From assembly GCF_035083965.1 (NCBI RefSeq), contig NC_089738.1:17183734-17247733 (forward strand): DNA of 64,000 nt, written 5' to 3'. Positions 23,701 through 35,800 of the stretch are shown here, in pieces. How positions within the stretch are numbered: position 1 is the first letter of the stretch; every line of letters starts with the position of its first letter. Below the pieces are notes generated by a model, which worked only from the letters and a program-made list of their open reading frames with translations, did no database searches and was not told the DNA's origin. Source of the DNA: Branchiostoma lanceolatum. Taxonomy: Eukaryota > Chordata > Leptocardii > Amphioxiformes > Branchiostomatidae. Made by a program: the position numbers and the translations under genes.

Positions 23701-25667
23701 CTGATAGACTTAAGTTTGGAGATGGACGAACTTCTGAAACAGTGGCCAGGTATGTCCTTTGTAATATTTCAACTTACAAGCATTGACGGTCTACATATTT
23801 GAGACATTTGGCTCAAGACAAAATAATCCATTAATGACCCGCCCAACTTGTCCACATGATACAAATGTGATATATGCACATAATATATTTTTTTATCGGC
23901 GATTAATGCCATATCTGACTGTGACATCTCATCTAGCCTGTGGCTTGTTGTTTCCATCCACAGGTGTCCAGTACAAACAGTATGTTGTCTGCCCTAACTG
24001 CCACAAGCCATCATTCGCTGGGCTGCAGAAGAGGGCTTCCAGTCGGTCAAGATCAGTGATCTGTTATAAGTGCAATGAAAGGGTCCCTAAGAATCTTCTG
24101 TCACCAAGCCAGCGGACATCAAGTAAGAAACATATTCTCAAACTAACATGCAATACATAATACAGTACTGATTAAATCAGTCTGCAGTACAGATGTGCAC
24201 AATGACTGTGACTTTGTAATGTTATGAAATAGCAATGTGATGATTTTTTAAAGCTGTAGGTTGCAATTCAAAATATGTACACTTGTGTACAGTCGTGCAA
24301 TTGTTTTATGAATGCTACTAAACCCTCAATATTGTCTGTACATTTTGTGGTACGGGATAGCATCTCATAGCAGCGAATTACTTGCCATCCTTTCCATCTT
24401 GTAAAGCAAATTCAAACAAACAAAAGTCTTTATTTAAAAACAGATTACTTGAAATCTTGTTTAATATCGATACTATAGTAGATTATGTTAAGTACCACAC
24501 AAAATCTAGACCTGGCAACATGTTTCAGTAGTCTTTCAACCACTGATTTTAACAGGATAATAGTGCTTTAACGTGCATACGTCGACGACACCAAAATACA
24601 ACACTTTCTTATTATCTGAAATAGGAGTAGCATCACTCAAGGAATATAAACCATTCTTCCATGGATCCAGCTCTTTATTCTTATCTGATTTTCTCACCAG
24701 GTGATTACATTAATCAGTGACTAATGCCCACTCATGACGTCATGATGAACACGGCAGCCGGTTCGGAACCTTACACCACGGCTTGTGAAAAAATTATTTG
24801 ATGAGCATACAGTGTTTGATTATCGTAATAACATTCAATCAAAGGATACAACAATATCCATTTTGTTTGCTTGTAAAAATAACGTTCTTTCCGAGCCGCA
24901 GTGCAAAGTTCCAAATCCGCTGCCATGTTCATTGTGACGTCATGAATGGCAAGTCACTGATTAATGTAATTACCTGGTGGGAAGAATCAAAAGTTGGAGG
25001 TATAATGTTTTGATGGTTCGATGTTCAATAAGATCCGAAGTGTGAATAATTTATGAAAATTTCTATGTTATTTAACAATGATATTATATGGTTTACGTAA
25101 TTTCAGGAAATTCTTAATCTTGATGTCATTGGCGTCTTATGCACTTAAATTCAAACGGGACGCAACTGACTTGAATATTTTTTTCACCTCTGACATTCTA
25201 CTGTTACGTCGATTACTCCATTGACTTCTGGGGCACAACTTATCATTGTACAATCTCTGGTCATAGGCAGATTACTCAGCAGCACCTCTGCAGTGGACAC
25301 GAGCAGCATCTACCTGTCAGACAAGTCACAACCATCTGACCAACAGCTTTTGCGAGTGGCTAGAGGGTTGGGAGCGGAGTGGGAAAGTCTCGCCATCCGC
25401 ATGGGCTTCACCAAGGCAGACGTGGACGAGTTCAAGAGTGATCACCCCCACAATACACGACAACAGAAGTTCACAATGCTGACAGCATGGAGACGCCGGT
25501 TGGGAAGTGAAGCGTCGACAAGGAGGTTACAGTGTGTTCTCCAAAGTGCAGGAGTTGACTATGACGCGATATCATGTCTGGATGAGACAGACATTTCGTT
25601 TGATTTGGGTAACGAAACATCTGACGATGATGCTACGTCATCTGATGATGAAGAAGTATTTTTCTAG
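20734..25667 (+). CDS. ROCO-C: shorter membrane-anchored LRR-Roc-COR-zinc module-Death domain protein
   Basis: Coding exons 20734-23749, 23964-24122, 25267-25667; 3576 nt, 1191 residues, phase 1 at both junctions. The start is the ATG at 20734. A hydrophobic segment at ~21-42 is followed by an acidic-polar stretch (GANEEDE). The LRR block is about 129 residues shorter than in ROCO-A because of two in-register deletions of ~46 and ~83 residues. Roc: GTYGAGKT at 474-481, DFAGQD, THID. The COR motifs VAQYLHDTGKILWYSE and VFLKPASLVDIFRKV are intact. Exon 2: CPNCH (C1015, C1018, H1019) and CYKC (C1039, C1042). Exon 3: Ser-rich linker, Death domain (~1080-1163), then a C-terminal acidic tail (DDDATSSDDEEVFF) absent from A and B. 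Intron 2 carries an imperfect foldback. All GTPase motifs are intact, so the gene looks functional despite the shorter sensor. Confidence 0.9.
24688..24987. repeat. Imperfect foldback element in ROCO-C intron 2
   Basis: CACCAGGTGATTACATTAAT at 24695 is complementary to ATTAATGTAATTACCTGGTG ending at 24979, with CAGTGACT/AGTCACTG and CATGACGTCA/TGACGTCATG continuing the arms. About 300 bp, non-coding, probably an old MITE. Confidence 0.65.
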
Positions 25668-25996
25668 TGACCCAGTGTTTACATACATTGCATATTGTCG
25701 TGGAATAAACGTTTCTTCTTGTAGGACTGTATGGATGGACAAATGTATGTAACCTAATAACTTTTGTTTAAGTTGTGTGTTACTTCTGTTTCTATTTTGT
25801 ATATTTCGTAAACGATTGCAGATTAGTATGTTTTAGACCATAATATAACAATGAGCCATACTATTTATGTAGTACATCAAATATCATGTTGATATTTTCA
25901 TTGTTTTTCATGTTGATATTTTTCATTGTTTTTCTATATACAGTACCAAGAAAAGTATATATTTGGGAAGGATTTTGTACTAACAGCATTTGATTG

Positions 25997-26030
25997 GCAT
26001 CATTCAGTAACCAACATCACTGAATGATGC
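25997..26030 (+). other. Perfect 12-bp hairpin in the ROCO-C 3'UTR
   Basis: GCATCATTCAGT (25997-26008) and ACTGAATGATGC (26019-26030) are perfect complements around a 10-nt loop, about 30 bp before an AATAAA. It may be a 3'UTR structure or chance. Confidence 0.55.
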
Positions 26031-26060
26031 TAATGTGTTGTACATATCATGATTTCATAT

Positions 26061-26066
26061 CAATAA
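26061..26066 (+). terminator. Probable poly(A) signal of ROCO-C (AATAAA)
   Basis: AATAAATGCTGAAG lies just after the hairpin, ~395 bp past the stop. Another AATAAA near 25705 would give a much shorter 3'UTR. Cleavage site not determinable from sequence. Confidence 0.45.
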
Positions 26067-26874
26067 ATGCTGAAGAATATGTTTCTTGGAGGATTGAAGT
26101 GTTTTTAAGTTCCCACACAGAAGGGAACAGGATAGGAAGGTCTATCCTGACATAAACAAACAGGTGAATCAGAAAATTGCCATCTAGTGTGTGTCACCTT
26201 ATGCATTGCTTCAGTGTGAATTAAAGAAACTAGCTGGTGGATAAACATGGCACTTGTCATCGTTTTGTTTCCCTGGTAATTCTTTCCTTTTAAATATCTG
26301 AAAAATCTATAAAGAAGTTGGTCAGTTATAAGCTGATATAACAAGTATTACTACTAGCATATCATAAGCAATAATCAAAAAGAATGATTCATCAGGCATC
26401 TGTCGCAAATCAAAAAGTAAAGAAAGCTAAACGATCAATTTGAACTCGAATGTCTTTTTTCATCCATAATCAAGAACATTCTGCAGTGCTAGTCTACAGA
26501 TAACTCTTATTTTGTTATAGAGGTAACGTTAATCGTACAAATTATGAAACCTTCATACACTAGTTTAATAGTCAGTCACAAGTTTCGAACAAACAAGTCC
26601 TGGCTGTATGTCCTTCAGAGCTGACCCTAAATAAACTACTAAATAACATGCCACCCCCCTCCGGGATCCCCCCATTCGAACACTCACTCGAACCAGTGAC
26701 ATGCAATATGATTGTCTGTCGGAACTAATGACATAGCCTACTACTCAGAAACCTTCACAAAGATTGCACTAAACCGTTGTTTCAGTCAACTTACCTCTTT
26801 TAGAGTCTAGTTTTAGCAACAAACTACTTCTTCGTAGACATCCTTGAACATTCAAAATTCCCGCTCCCGTCAGG

Positions 26875-26884
26875 TCTCGCGAGA
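26875..26884. promoter_or_regulatory. TCTCGCGAGA promoter element (perfect palindrome) at the UGGT start
   Basis: The 10-bp palindrome TCTCGCGAGA lies 15 bp before the first in-frame UGGT ATG (26899). This motif is a known TATA-less, often bidirectional core promoter element of housekeeping genes, bound by BANP and reported for Kaiso. A YY1-like CCAAGATGGCAGC overlaps the second ATG (26914). Together they mark the UGGT transcription start region. Confidence 0.7.
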
Positions 26885-26898
26885 TCTGAGTCCGCGAG

Positions 26899-29800
26899 AT
26901 GTCAGCATCCAAGATGGCAGCCTCCTGTGCTAGATACCGGCGACCGGTAAGTTTCGTCCCATTCTCCTTCGATCAGGCCTTCATAAATCGTTTCTGTATA
27001 CCTAAAACGCCAGTATATACTCCGTAGATGTTTAATTATGTCTTGGGTAGCTTGATTATTTCTGGGCGTGCCGAATTCGGAGGTAAACAGCTGATCTTTC
27101 AGCCGGCGAATCACAGCTCGACACGCGTCTGCCATGTTGTATTATTGACTTCCGGATTCGCCCCCCCCCCCAATAAATTTCAGACGTTTCTTTAAAATCG
27201 CACATGGATCGTAGTGTGTCCGTTGGTGAAATTATTCACTGAATTAGCATATTTTACGTAGGAAAACAATACCACACACGTATAAATGTAAGTCATAACG
27301 CTAGCGATTGCTTTCGACCACGTCCAAAATGAAACAACCTAAATATTTAATTTTAACGTAGCGTAGCATATTATTTTGTTTCACAACATGATGTCATTAT
27401 CGTATGTTGCTGTGATGAGATGAATTGTATCCTTACTAGTTTTGGAGCAAAAGTTTTACCATAGTACCAATGAACCAAGGTACAGTTTCTGGCCTTTCAT
27501 GGCCCAGCTGTTTCAATGTAGTCTATATTTCTCAGGATCCAACCACTTGTTCCTGTTTGTCTCTGTGCTATACGACACCTGTTAGTTAGGGGTGCATGTA
27601 TAAGTTCTTATCTCTTTCTTTTTGCCACACACAAGTTTATACATCCTTACATTGCCTCACCTACTGTACAATGCAATTATACTGTAATTGTTACGTGTAA
27701 GGGATTGTTTTATCATTTGGAGTAGAAGTTTAACATGTGTGATTTGCATATCTTTGTTATCTTTTTGATTTTACTATCTCTAGCATATTGGCACCAAAAT
27801 ACTAGGAAAAACAGGGATACATCCAATAAGCTGAATACCAATTGTGTCAAATTTTCTTTTGTTTTGCAGGTAACAAAACTAGGATACCACAACATGTTGC
27901 TCTTCCTGGTGATGGTTCTATCAGGGGTCATTCATACAGCAGAAGCCAAGTCCAAGTCTATTGTGGCCACATTAGATGCTAAGTGGAGGGATACTCCATT
28001 GTTACTAGAAGCCAGGTGAGTAACAGCTTCTTTAATGTTTCTGAAACTTTGTAGTCTTCACAATTTTTGGTAGGTACATGTGTATATATAACAGTTCAAT
28101 GGGATTTAGAGAAATAGTGAATAAACATAGTAACTGTTATGAAAAGATTTGCTATGTTTTGATGAAATAATATGAAAGCTGTTAGAAAATATTTTATATT
28201 CGTTAACTTAATTGCTACCAGGATTGTTTGTAATGTTTTTTCTTTCTTTCAGTGAGTTCCTTGCTCAGGAAAGTAATGATGCATTCTGGGGTTTCGCCAA
28301 CAAAGTTGCGGAGGTCGACCCAAAACAGATAACATCACGTTAGTAAACTCTAACTTTATTCACTCTGTAGAAAATTGCTCTCGAAAGTTTCTTATTGGAT
28401 ATTCAATATAAACTGCCCAAGAAGACCACTTAGGGGACCAATAAAACCTGGTTTGTGTTGACAGGACATCACTACAGTAAGGATTCTTAATGTTTATTAT
28501 AATTAAGTCTTAGAAATTATCTAAGGGACCAGCAAAAAGTGGTCAGAATCGCCTTATGTAGAGGGGATCACTCGTAGTACAGGTTGGACTATGAATGCAT
28601 TATACTTGTATTTTATTCATGCATTTCTGTAATGCTGTCTGTTAAACACTGTAACCCATTATGTCCATCAAAATAAATCTCAATTTGAAAATCTTTGTGT
28701 CCCCCACAGAATCGGACCACTCGTACCACCACTACATCCAGAAGCTGACCCGCGGGTTCCTGTCCGAGGCTCAGGTCAAAGTTCTGCGCTTCACACTGGC
28801 TCTTCGGGCGCACTCTCCCACTGTAGAGATGTTCGCTCATGTAAGTGTACAGCAACATTACCATGTTATAATATATTAAGGAGACCAGAGGGCAAAAGTA
28901 CACATTATGTTTTTGCAAAGATAGTATGTGTAGAAAACCAGCAGACCTTTTCTCCAGCAGAAGGATACTCAAACTTTTAGGGAAGTTAGAGCTCTCTAAT
29001 TCACACTGGCTCTTCGGGCGCACTCTCCCACTGTAGAGATGTTTGCTCATGTAAGTGTACAGCAACATTACCATGTTATGACATATTAAGGAAACCAGAG
29101 GGCAAAAGTACACATTATGTTCTTGCAAAGATAGTATGTGTAGAAAACCAGCAGACCTTTTCTACAGCAGAAGGATACTTCACTTTATTGGGAAGTTAAA
29201 GTTCTTCATTTCACACTGGCTCTGCAAGCTCACTCTCCCACTGTAGAGATGTTCGCTCATGTAAGTGTACATATGTTATGATATGTAGGAAACCAGTGAA
29301 ACTTTTTTCAAAGCAATGGGACTTAATGTCAGAGTCAAAGTTTTCGTCTAATGTATGTAAGAAATATAAATCACATTCATTAAGTGATACTGAAAATGGG
29401 ATACCAGTATAAAGATGGCCTTTTGTACTAAATAAGTATTGCTCACAAGTTTTGGTAACAAGGAGAAGGCTGGTTTATATCTCATCAGTGTGATACATTA
29501 AATTGATGTACTTTCTAGATATTGTCTTTAATATAAACTGCATCTTAAGTTCTAGTATGACAATTGCAATTCAAGATTTGAAATACAAAACATTCAAACA
29601 GATAGAGAAGGTATCCTCAAGGAGAAATCTTGGTAAACATTTTTCTAACCTCCCACCTTGTACCTCCAGTTGGTAGAGGACCTGCCATCTATCCCAGACT
29701 GCCCTGCATTCGTGGACGTGCACAACCAGATGACCTGTGACCCCACCAGGATCAAGGGCATGGTGGACACTGCCTCTGGAAGGTCATTTGGGAAAATTAC

Positions 29801-32800
29801 TTTTTTTGTGGGGGGAGTTTTATTTTAGATGTCAACTAAAGCTAGAGTTAGAAATCTCTTCAACTATTCCCAATTGGGAGATTCCCTAGCTGGGGTCTTT
29901 ACTCAGTGCCAAATAGATGTGGATGTATTGCAAGTTTCAGTGAGTAATGGATCATACATGTAAGTTGCAGAAAGTCTTTAGCACCCTTTGTTTGTTGAGG
30001 GATGGTAGTAGAGCCCTGATGTAGATGACTTCCTCTTGTCTGTTTCTGTCTCCAGTAGTTCATTGAGAAAGTAAGAATTGGTAATACTATCTTCCTCCTA
30101 CCAGACAAATACCATACCTGTACTAGGCAGGTCACAAGTCAAATAGCTAGTATAGGTATTTCTTATGCAGAGGTGGTTACAGGTTTAACTGTAATTTCTT
30201 CCTCCTTCCAGACAAAGACCTCACCTGTATAAAGTAGACCACCAGTCTAACTTATAAGTAAGTGGTTCCGGGTTTGACTGATTTCTTCCTCCCCCAGACA
30301 AAGACCTCACCTGTACAAAGTGGACCACCAGTACCCAGGTTCCTCCCCTGATGTACCTGTAGCCATCCTGTACGCAGAACTGGGCACTCAGGCCTTCAAG
30401 GACTTCCACTCCGTCCTGAGAGACATGGCGGACAAGGGGGACATCAACTATGTCTTAAGGCACTACATCAAGGTCAGTTTCTTATTTGTTGTTACTGATT
30501 TCTTTGTCCTGATGTTTGATTTGGACCTTCAGGTTTAAAAGATTCTCAAACTATTCAAGTTCCTGTGCTCTATTTTATTTCCTTCTCCTGTTTTCTACTG
30601 TTTCAAATTAAATCTGAATGTGTGTGTTATACTTATAGTACTAAACAAAAAGAGATTCAAGCCAAGAGCAACAAGTGGTGGATATTTTCAAGTTTGATTT
30701 TACCCTTTGTGAAAATGTTGTCAGAAGTATACTATTGAATGATCATCCTTTAGGAAATGGATTGTGAGTTTTTGTATACTAAACTCTTGGATTGGATATC
30801 TTGACTATTCTTTCTTTGAAGTAGAGCGTTGTAATTTGCAATGGCTTACCTTTTTAGAAGACAAAATAGGAATCACACATTCTATGTTTTCAGTGTTAGG
30901 CTACACCAAGTAATTTTTATGGATGACGTCCGCGCGCATTGATTTTGGTCTGTTCCCAGAAAAAACCCCAAGAAATTCCGCTTCCTGTAACTATGACCAA
31001 AGAGTTACGACAGTGCTGCAAATCGTAAGAAACAGGACAGGACAACAACTGCTGTTCAACTTCAACTGATTTATTCAAATTATTGCTGTTTTCAAGATGA
31101 ATGAAAGAATTGTTAGTTATTACACTGTGTTCTCTCATTCAATTTGTGTCCTAACATGTGTCGATGACTAATATATTTCAAATCTAGGCATCTTGTTTTT
31201 TTCGGCCCTTTTTTTTTCCGGGCTCTCGCATTAGATTTAGGGTCTCCAAAGGACGTCATCCATAAAAATTACTTGGTGTAGCCTTACGACATTTTCTTCT
31301 TGCCCAGGTTCGCCCTGACAGGAAAGTGCGTCTGTCTGGCTATGGAGTGGAGCTGGCCATCAAGAGCACTGAGTACAAGAATGTGGATGACAGTAAAGTG
31401 CAAGGTGCGTGTACAAAGTGCTATAAATGGTTGTTAGTAGGGGTGGATACCGGTTTGGCTTGATAAGGTCTAAGTCCAAGTTTAGGTCCCGAGATTTAGG
31501 TTCAGGTCCGGACCTGAACCTGGACCTGATCCTGTCCAGTTGATGTTTTGTTTTATAAGACCAATATCAAGCATAGAGAATTAATACTGACACTCACGAC
31601 TATAAAATTTCATGGTGAGAAGACTTTCAAGATAAACCAGTGTTTGATATTTGAATGTTACACTTATTTTAAATGCCGTTTAAAATGGCATTTAAAAGGG
31701 AGACTCAAAACACAAAAAACTCAAACAAAATAGAAACATATATTTGTACTTTGCTCAGGTTTTTTTGGACTCAGGTTTTAGGCTTTCAGGTTTTTTGGAC
31801 TCGGTTCTTGGATGTTATAAAGGTCCGAATCAAGTCCAGCGAACTGGTATCCACCCCTTGTTGTTAATATTTGGTATATCTTTCAACTGGAAGTTGTCAG
31901 TACAAATAAATTTTTAATACTTAATGATCTGTGGCTATACCAAATGTAGGTCCTTGTCTTTGTAATCAGTATACAGTCAATCCTGCCCAAGAAGACCACT
32001 CAGGGACTGATAAAATCTAGTCTATGTGGACAGGTGGTCACTACACGTGTTTGTATATACAGGATTCCTAATGTTTGTGTCAATGGGAAAAAATTATCTA
32101 AGGGACCACCAAAAAGTAGTTACAATGGCCAGGTGGTCCATATGAAGAAGTGATCCCTTGTGCAGGTTTGATTGTAATTCCTAATTTGAATTGTTTTCAG
32201 TGTTTTTAGAAAAAAAGTTTTGTGCAGATCTTGGCCACCCAAAAAAGTAACATGTTAGTGATCCCTTGTACAGGTTTGATTGTAATTCCTAAATCAATTG
32301 GAGAATTTTTTTCAGTGCTTTTAGAAAAACGTTTTGTGCAGATCTTGGCCACCCAAAAAGTAACATGTTAGTGTTTCTCCCAAGATTGACATCTCACCTG
32401 TGATGTTGTTCCCACCTGGCCAGGTGACGGACCAGGTGTGGAAGTGGAGGCTGAGGGTGAAGATGAGGTGGAAGGATTCATCTTTAAGAAACTCAGGTGA
32501 GTTATAAAGAATTGAAGCTGAGAAATTTGCTACTTGCGTAGACTTGAAGAGTCTCCAATGTTGAGATTGATATATATGCATGGTTGATAACCATTAAATC
32601 ATTGCATCTTTTTTAATAAACATAGGCAGCAATGGTCCACTGTTCATTGTACCCATCAAATAGAGCAGGGAAACTTCCCTAGTACGTTAGCTGCTGTACA
32701 AGTTGTGTCTGTCCTACTTGTTGTGAAGGCCAGGCCCTGTAAAATACAACTGTACATACACACACTTTCCTTTAACCTTCTCCCTGTTGCCTCCACCCAT

Positions 32801-35800
32801 AACCAATGCTAATTCCATTCCAAAGTTCTTCCTCAGCTGAGGGAGAAGGTTAACATTGCATTGAGTTTCGTTGGCTCTGTTTTGCAGACAGATATATCCC
32901 GACTTGAAGGAGAAACTGAAGTCGTTCCGTTCCTACCTGATCGAAAGCACCAACGAGATGGCTCCTCTCAAAGTCTGGCAGATACAAGACCTGAGTTTCC
33001 AGGCCGCCCAGCGGATTGTGTCCTCGGCTCCTCAGGATGCATTGCGTGTGATGAGGGACGTCAGTCAGAACTTCCCCACTCAGGCCAGGTACTGCAGCAC
33101 AGAATGTTTTCTTTTGTAAAATATAATGTTAGATGGTGTTTTGCCCTTGTTTTGCCCTTGTCTGCAAAGGTCTGTTGTTAAGCAAGTTGAACCAATGTAA
33201 CTTGCTTTTTGATTCCATGATGTTGATCATGTTGTGGCAAGTTGTTGTAAAATGTTTCAGGAGAAAGAATATCAAACAGAAAAAACAGGAAAACAGTGAA
33301 ATGTGAAGGAACAAATGTTGATTCCGTCCTATCTTCAGGTGAATTTTTTTTTTTTTTAAGTCAGCAATCCCAGTAATCATATGGCACCCTTTCTTATCTC
33401 TACTCACAGGTCCCTAGTAAGAACCCAAGTCCAAGATGAAGTCAGGAAGGAGATACAGGATAATCAGAAGGTGAACTTTCATACCTCATTCATGCTTACT
33501 AAAAGACCAGGATAGAAATTTTCCTTTCCATGTGTCACAAGGTGCAACACTGTACACTGTACAGGATCTAGTTTCACTGAAGTGTGCTGTGTGGTTACAA
33601 AATGTCAAAAAGACATCTAAATTCTGTCAATCCTTACAGGTGTTCTCTGAAACCCTAGACTTGGGTGCCGGTGAATCCGCTCTCCTGATCAATGGACTGC
33701 ATGTAGACCTGGACATTGTGGATCCTTTCCTGTGAGTTTGTACAGCTTTCTTATAAGTTAACGTTATTCACACTTTCATCTCATTGTTTGGCTGCAAAGT
33801 GAAGTCCAACTTGCTGAAGACTATCACCAAGGATGGCCCTGATAGCAAGGACAGAGAAACTACAGACACCATACACAAAGTGGAAGGGGTTTTGCTGTAT
33901 TCAGCATGTATTACTACTTATCTTATGTGTTGTAATTAAATATCTGTTTATTCCAGACTGTTAGACACCATCAAGAATGAGGTAAAACTGATGGAGGGAC
34001 TGTGGTCACTAGGGATCAGGGTAAGTAGAATACCAACTACCCAAAACATGACATAAAGGTTTTGATTATTCTTTTTGAATATATGTTATCACCGTTTTTG
34101 CCAATTCACACATGAAATCTTGACATTAACCCTCTTACTTGTACCCCACAGGAAGACGACCTGAAGTCCCTGTTGTACCTGCCTGTAGACTCAGAGGTGG
34201 ACAACTATGCCATAGACATCAGGGACCACGCTGTACATGTAAGTGGGCAGATTTTCATGATACTGAAGAAAATGCCTTACTATCTATGAAAAATATGGAA
34301 AAGTTGGCACAGCAAAGTAGGTACAAATCTTACCTTGTAAGCAAAGTGACCAAGTAGCACATGGTGTAGAAGATGTGTAGAGTTAAATTGCAAGAGTGAA
34401 GAATAATCATGTTGTTCTTTACAGGATTTAGAATAAATCTGATACTTGCAAAAAAAGTGAGTTATCTTGACAGCATAAGCTTTTCATATGAACTTTGGTA
34501 AAAGTATAAGGATAGTATGAGGGTCTTACCTGATGTAGGTGGTTAGAAGTTTCACAAAGTTTGTATATACATGTATGTGTTAAGCTGCTGGTATTGACCT
34601 TGAACTTCTCCATTTGCAGTGGATCAACAACCTTGAGACAGACCACCAGTACAAGAGCTGGCCGTCCAACCTGCAGGAGCTGCTGAGGCCGATGTTCCCC
34701 GGCATGCTCAGGCACATCCGCAAGAACATGTACCACATGGTGAGTAGAGAAAACCTTAAACTAAACGGTTTCCCAATAAAGCTGCAAACAAAGCTGTGTT
34801 GACATCCAGTTGTGGTGTTTTCTCCTCTTTAAAGCCCTGTCACACATTCAGGACAATGTTTTATTGCCAGTAAGAACTTGTGGAAAACAAGTGCCACATA
34901 CATTGTAAAAAGATGAGCGTATTTCATTTCAAAACACGGTAAAATTATCAGTGGAATCATTAACAGTGAATTTGACCCTTATACTGTACATTTACAACCT
35001 GTAATGCTCTTCCTGTATTTCTCCAGGTGTTTTTCCTGGACCCTCTGCAGAAGGAGGCAGGAGAGTTGGTGAAACTTGCTGACCTGTTCTACAGGAACCA
35101 GGCGCCGGTTAGGTAAGGACTGTCTGCTTCAGCACTCACATGCAGGATATGTCATGCATACAGTATCATGATGTGGTTTGACGTAGTGGCTAGTTATCTT
35201 GTGCCAGCATCACAAGGTTAGGGGTAAGAATGGCAGCCTACTCATTGATTGTTTCGAGTTACTACATGCTAGAGTCACAGCTTTTTAGAGGGGGCATTTT
35301 AAGCATCGTAAGCTATTGTTTAGGGGTACTTCTGAAAAAGACTGATTGCAGATGCAAAGTGTCCAGACCAATGCAGCAGCAGAACACAGTGGACTACTAC
35401 TTCTGAAAAAGGATGTAGAGAAATCTGCTATTCCTTTTGGAAAAATGAGTAGTTTGTTTTGGAATGTTCTGGTAAAAATGTCACAGTTCATAAAAAAGCT
35501 AGGGGATGGGTGCACAGTGTCATGGCTCAATTTCTTGGATTCTTTGTTGTATGTTTGTTGAATGATGAAAAGGATGTGTACTCTCCCCTTTAGGATCGGC
35601 CTAGTGTTTGCAGTGAACGATGAGAAGGATGTGGAAGGTCAGGACGATGTGGGCGTGGCTCTGATCCGGGCCTACAACTTCATCCAGCAGGATCAGGGCA
35701 GCGATAAGGCCTTCCTATGGCTCAACTCTGTAAGTACACGTCATAGTCAAACATAACATCAGGTACAGGTACAGGTTACAACTACATCTAGCAGGACCAG

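Noticed and set aside
28999-29275. Extra copies of UGGT exon 4 considered as mutually exclusive exons
   Set aside because: They lack the 5' half of the exon and any acceptor AG, so they cannot be spliced as full exons.
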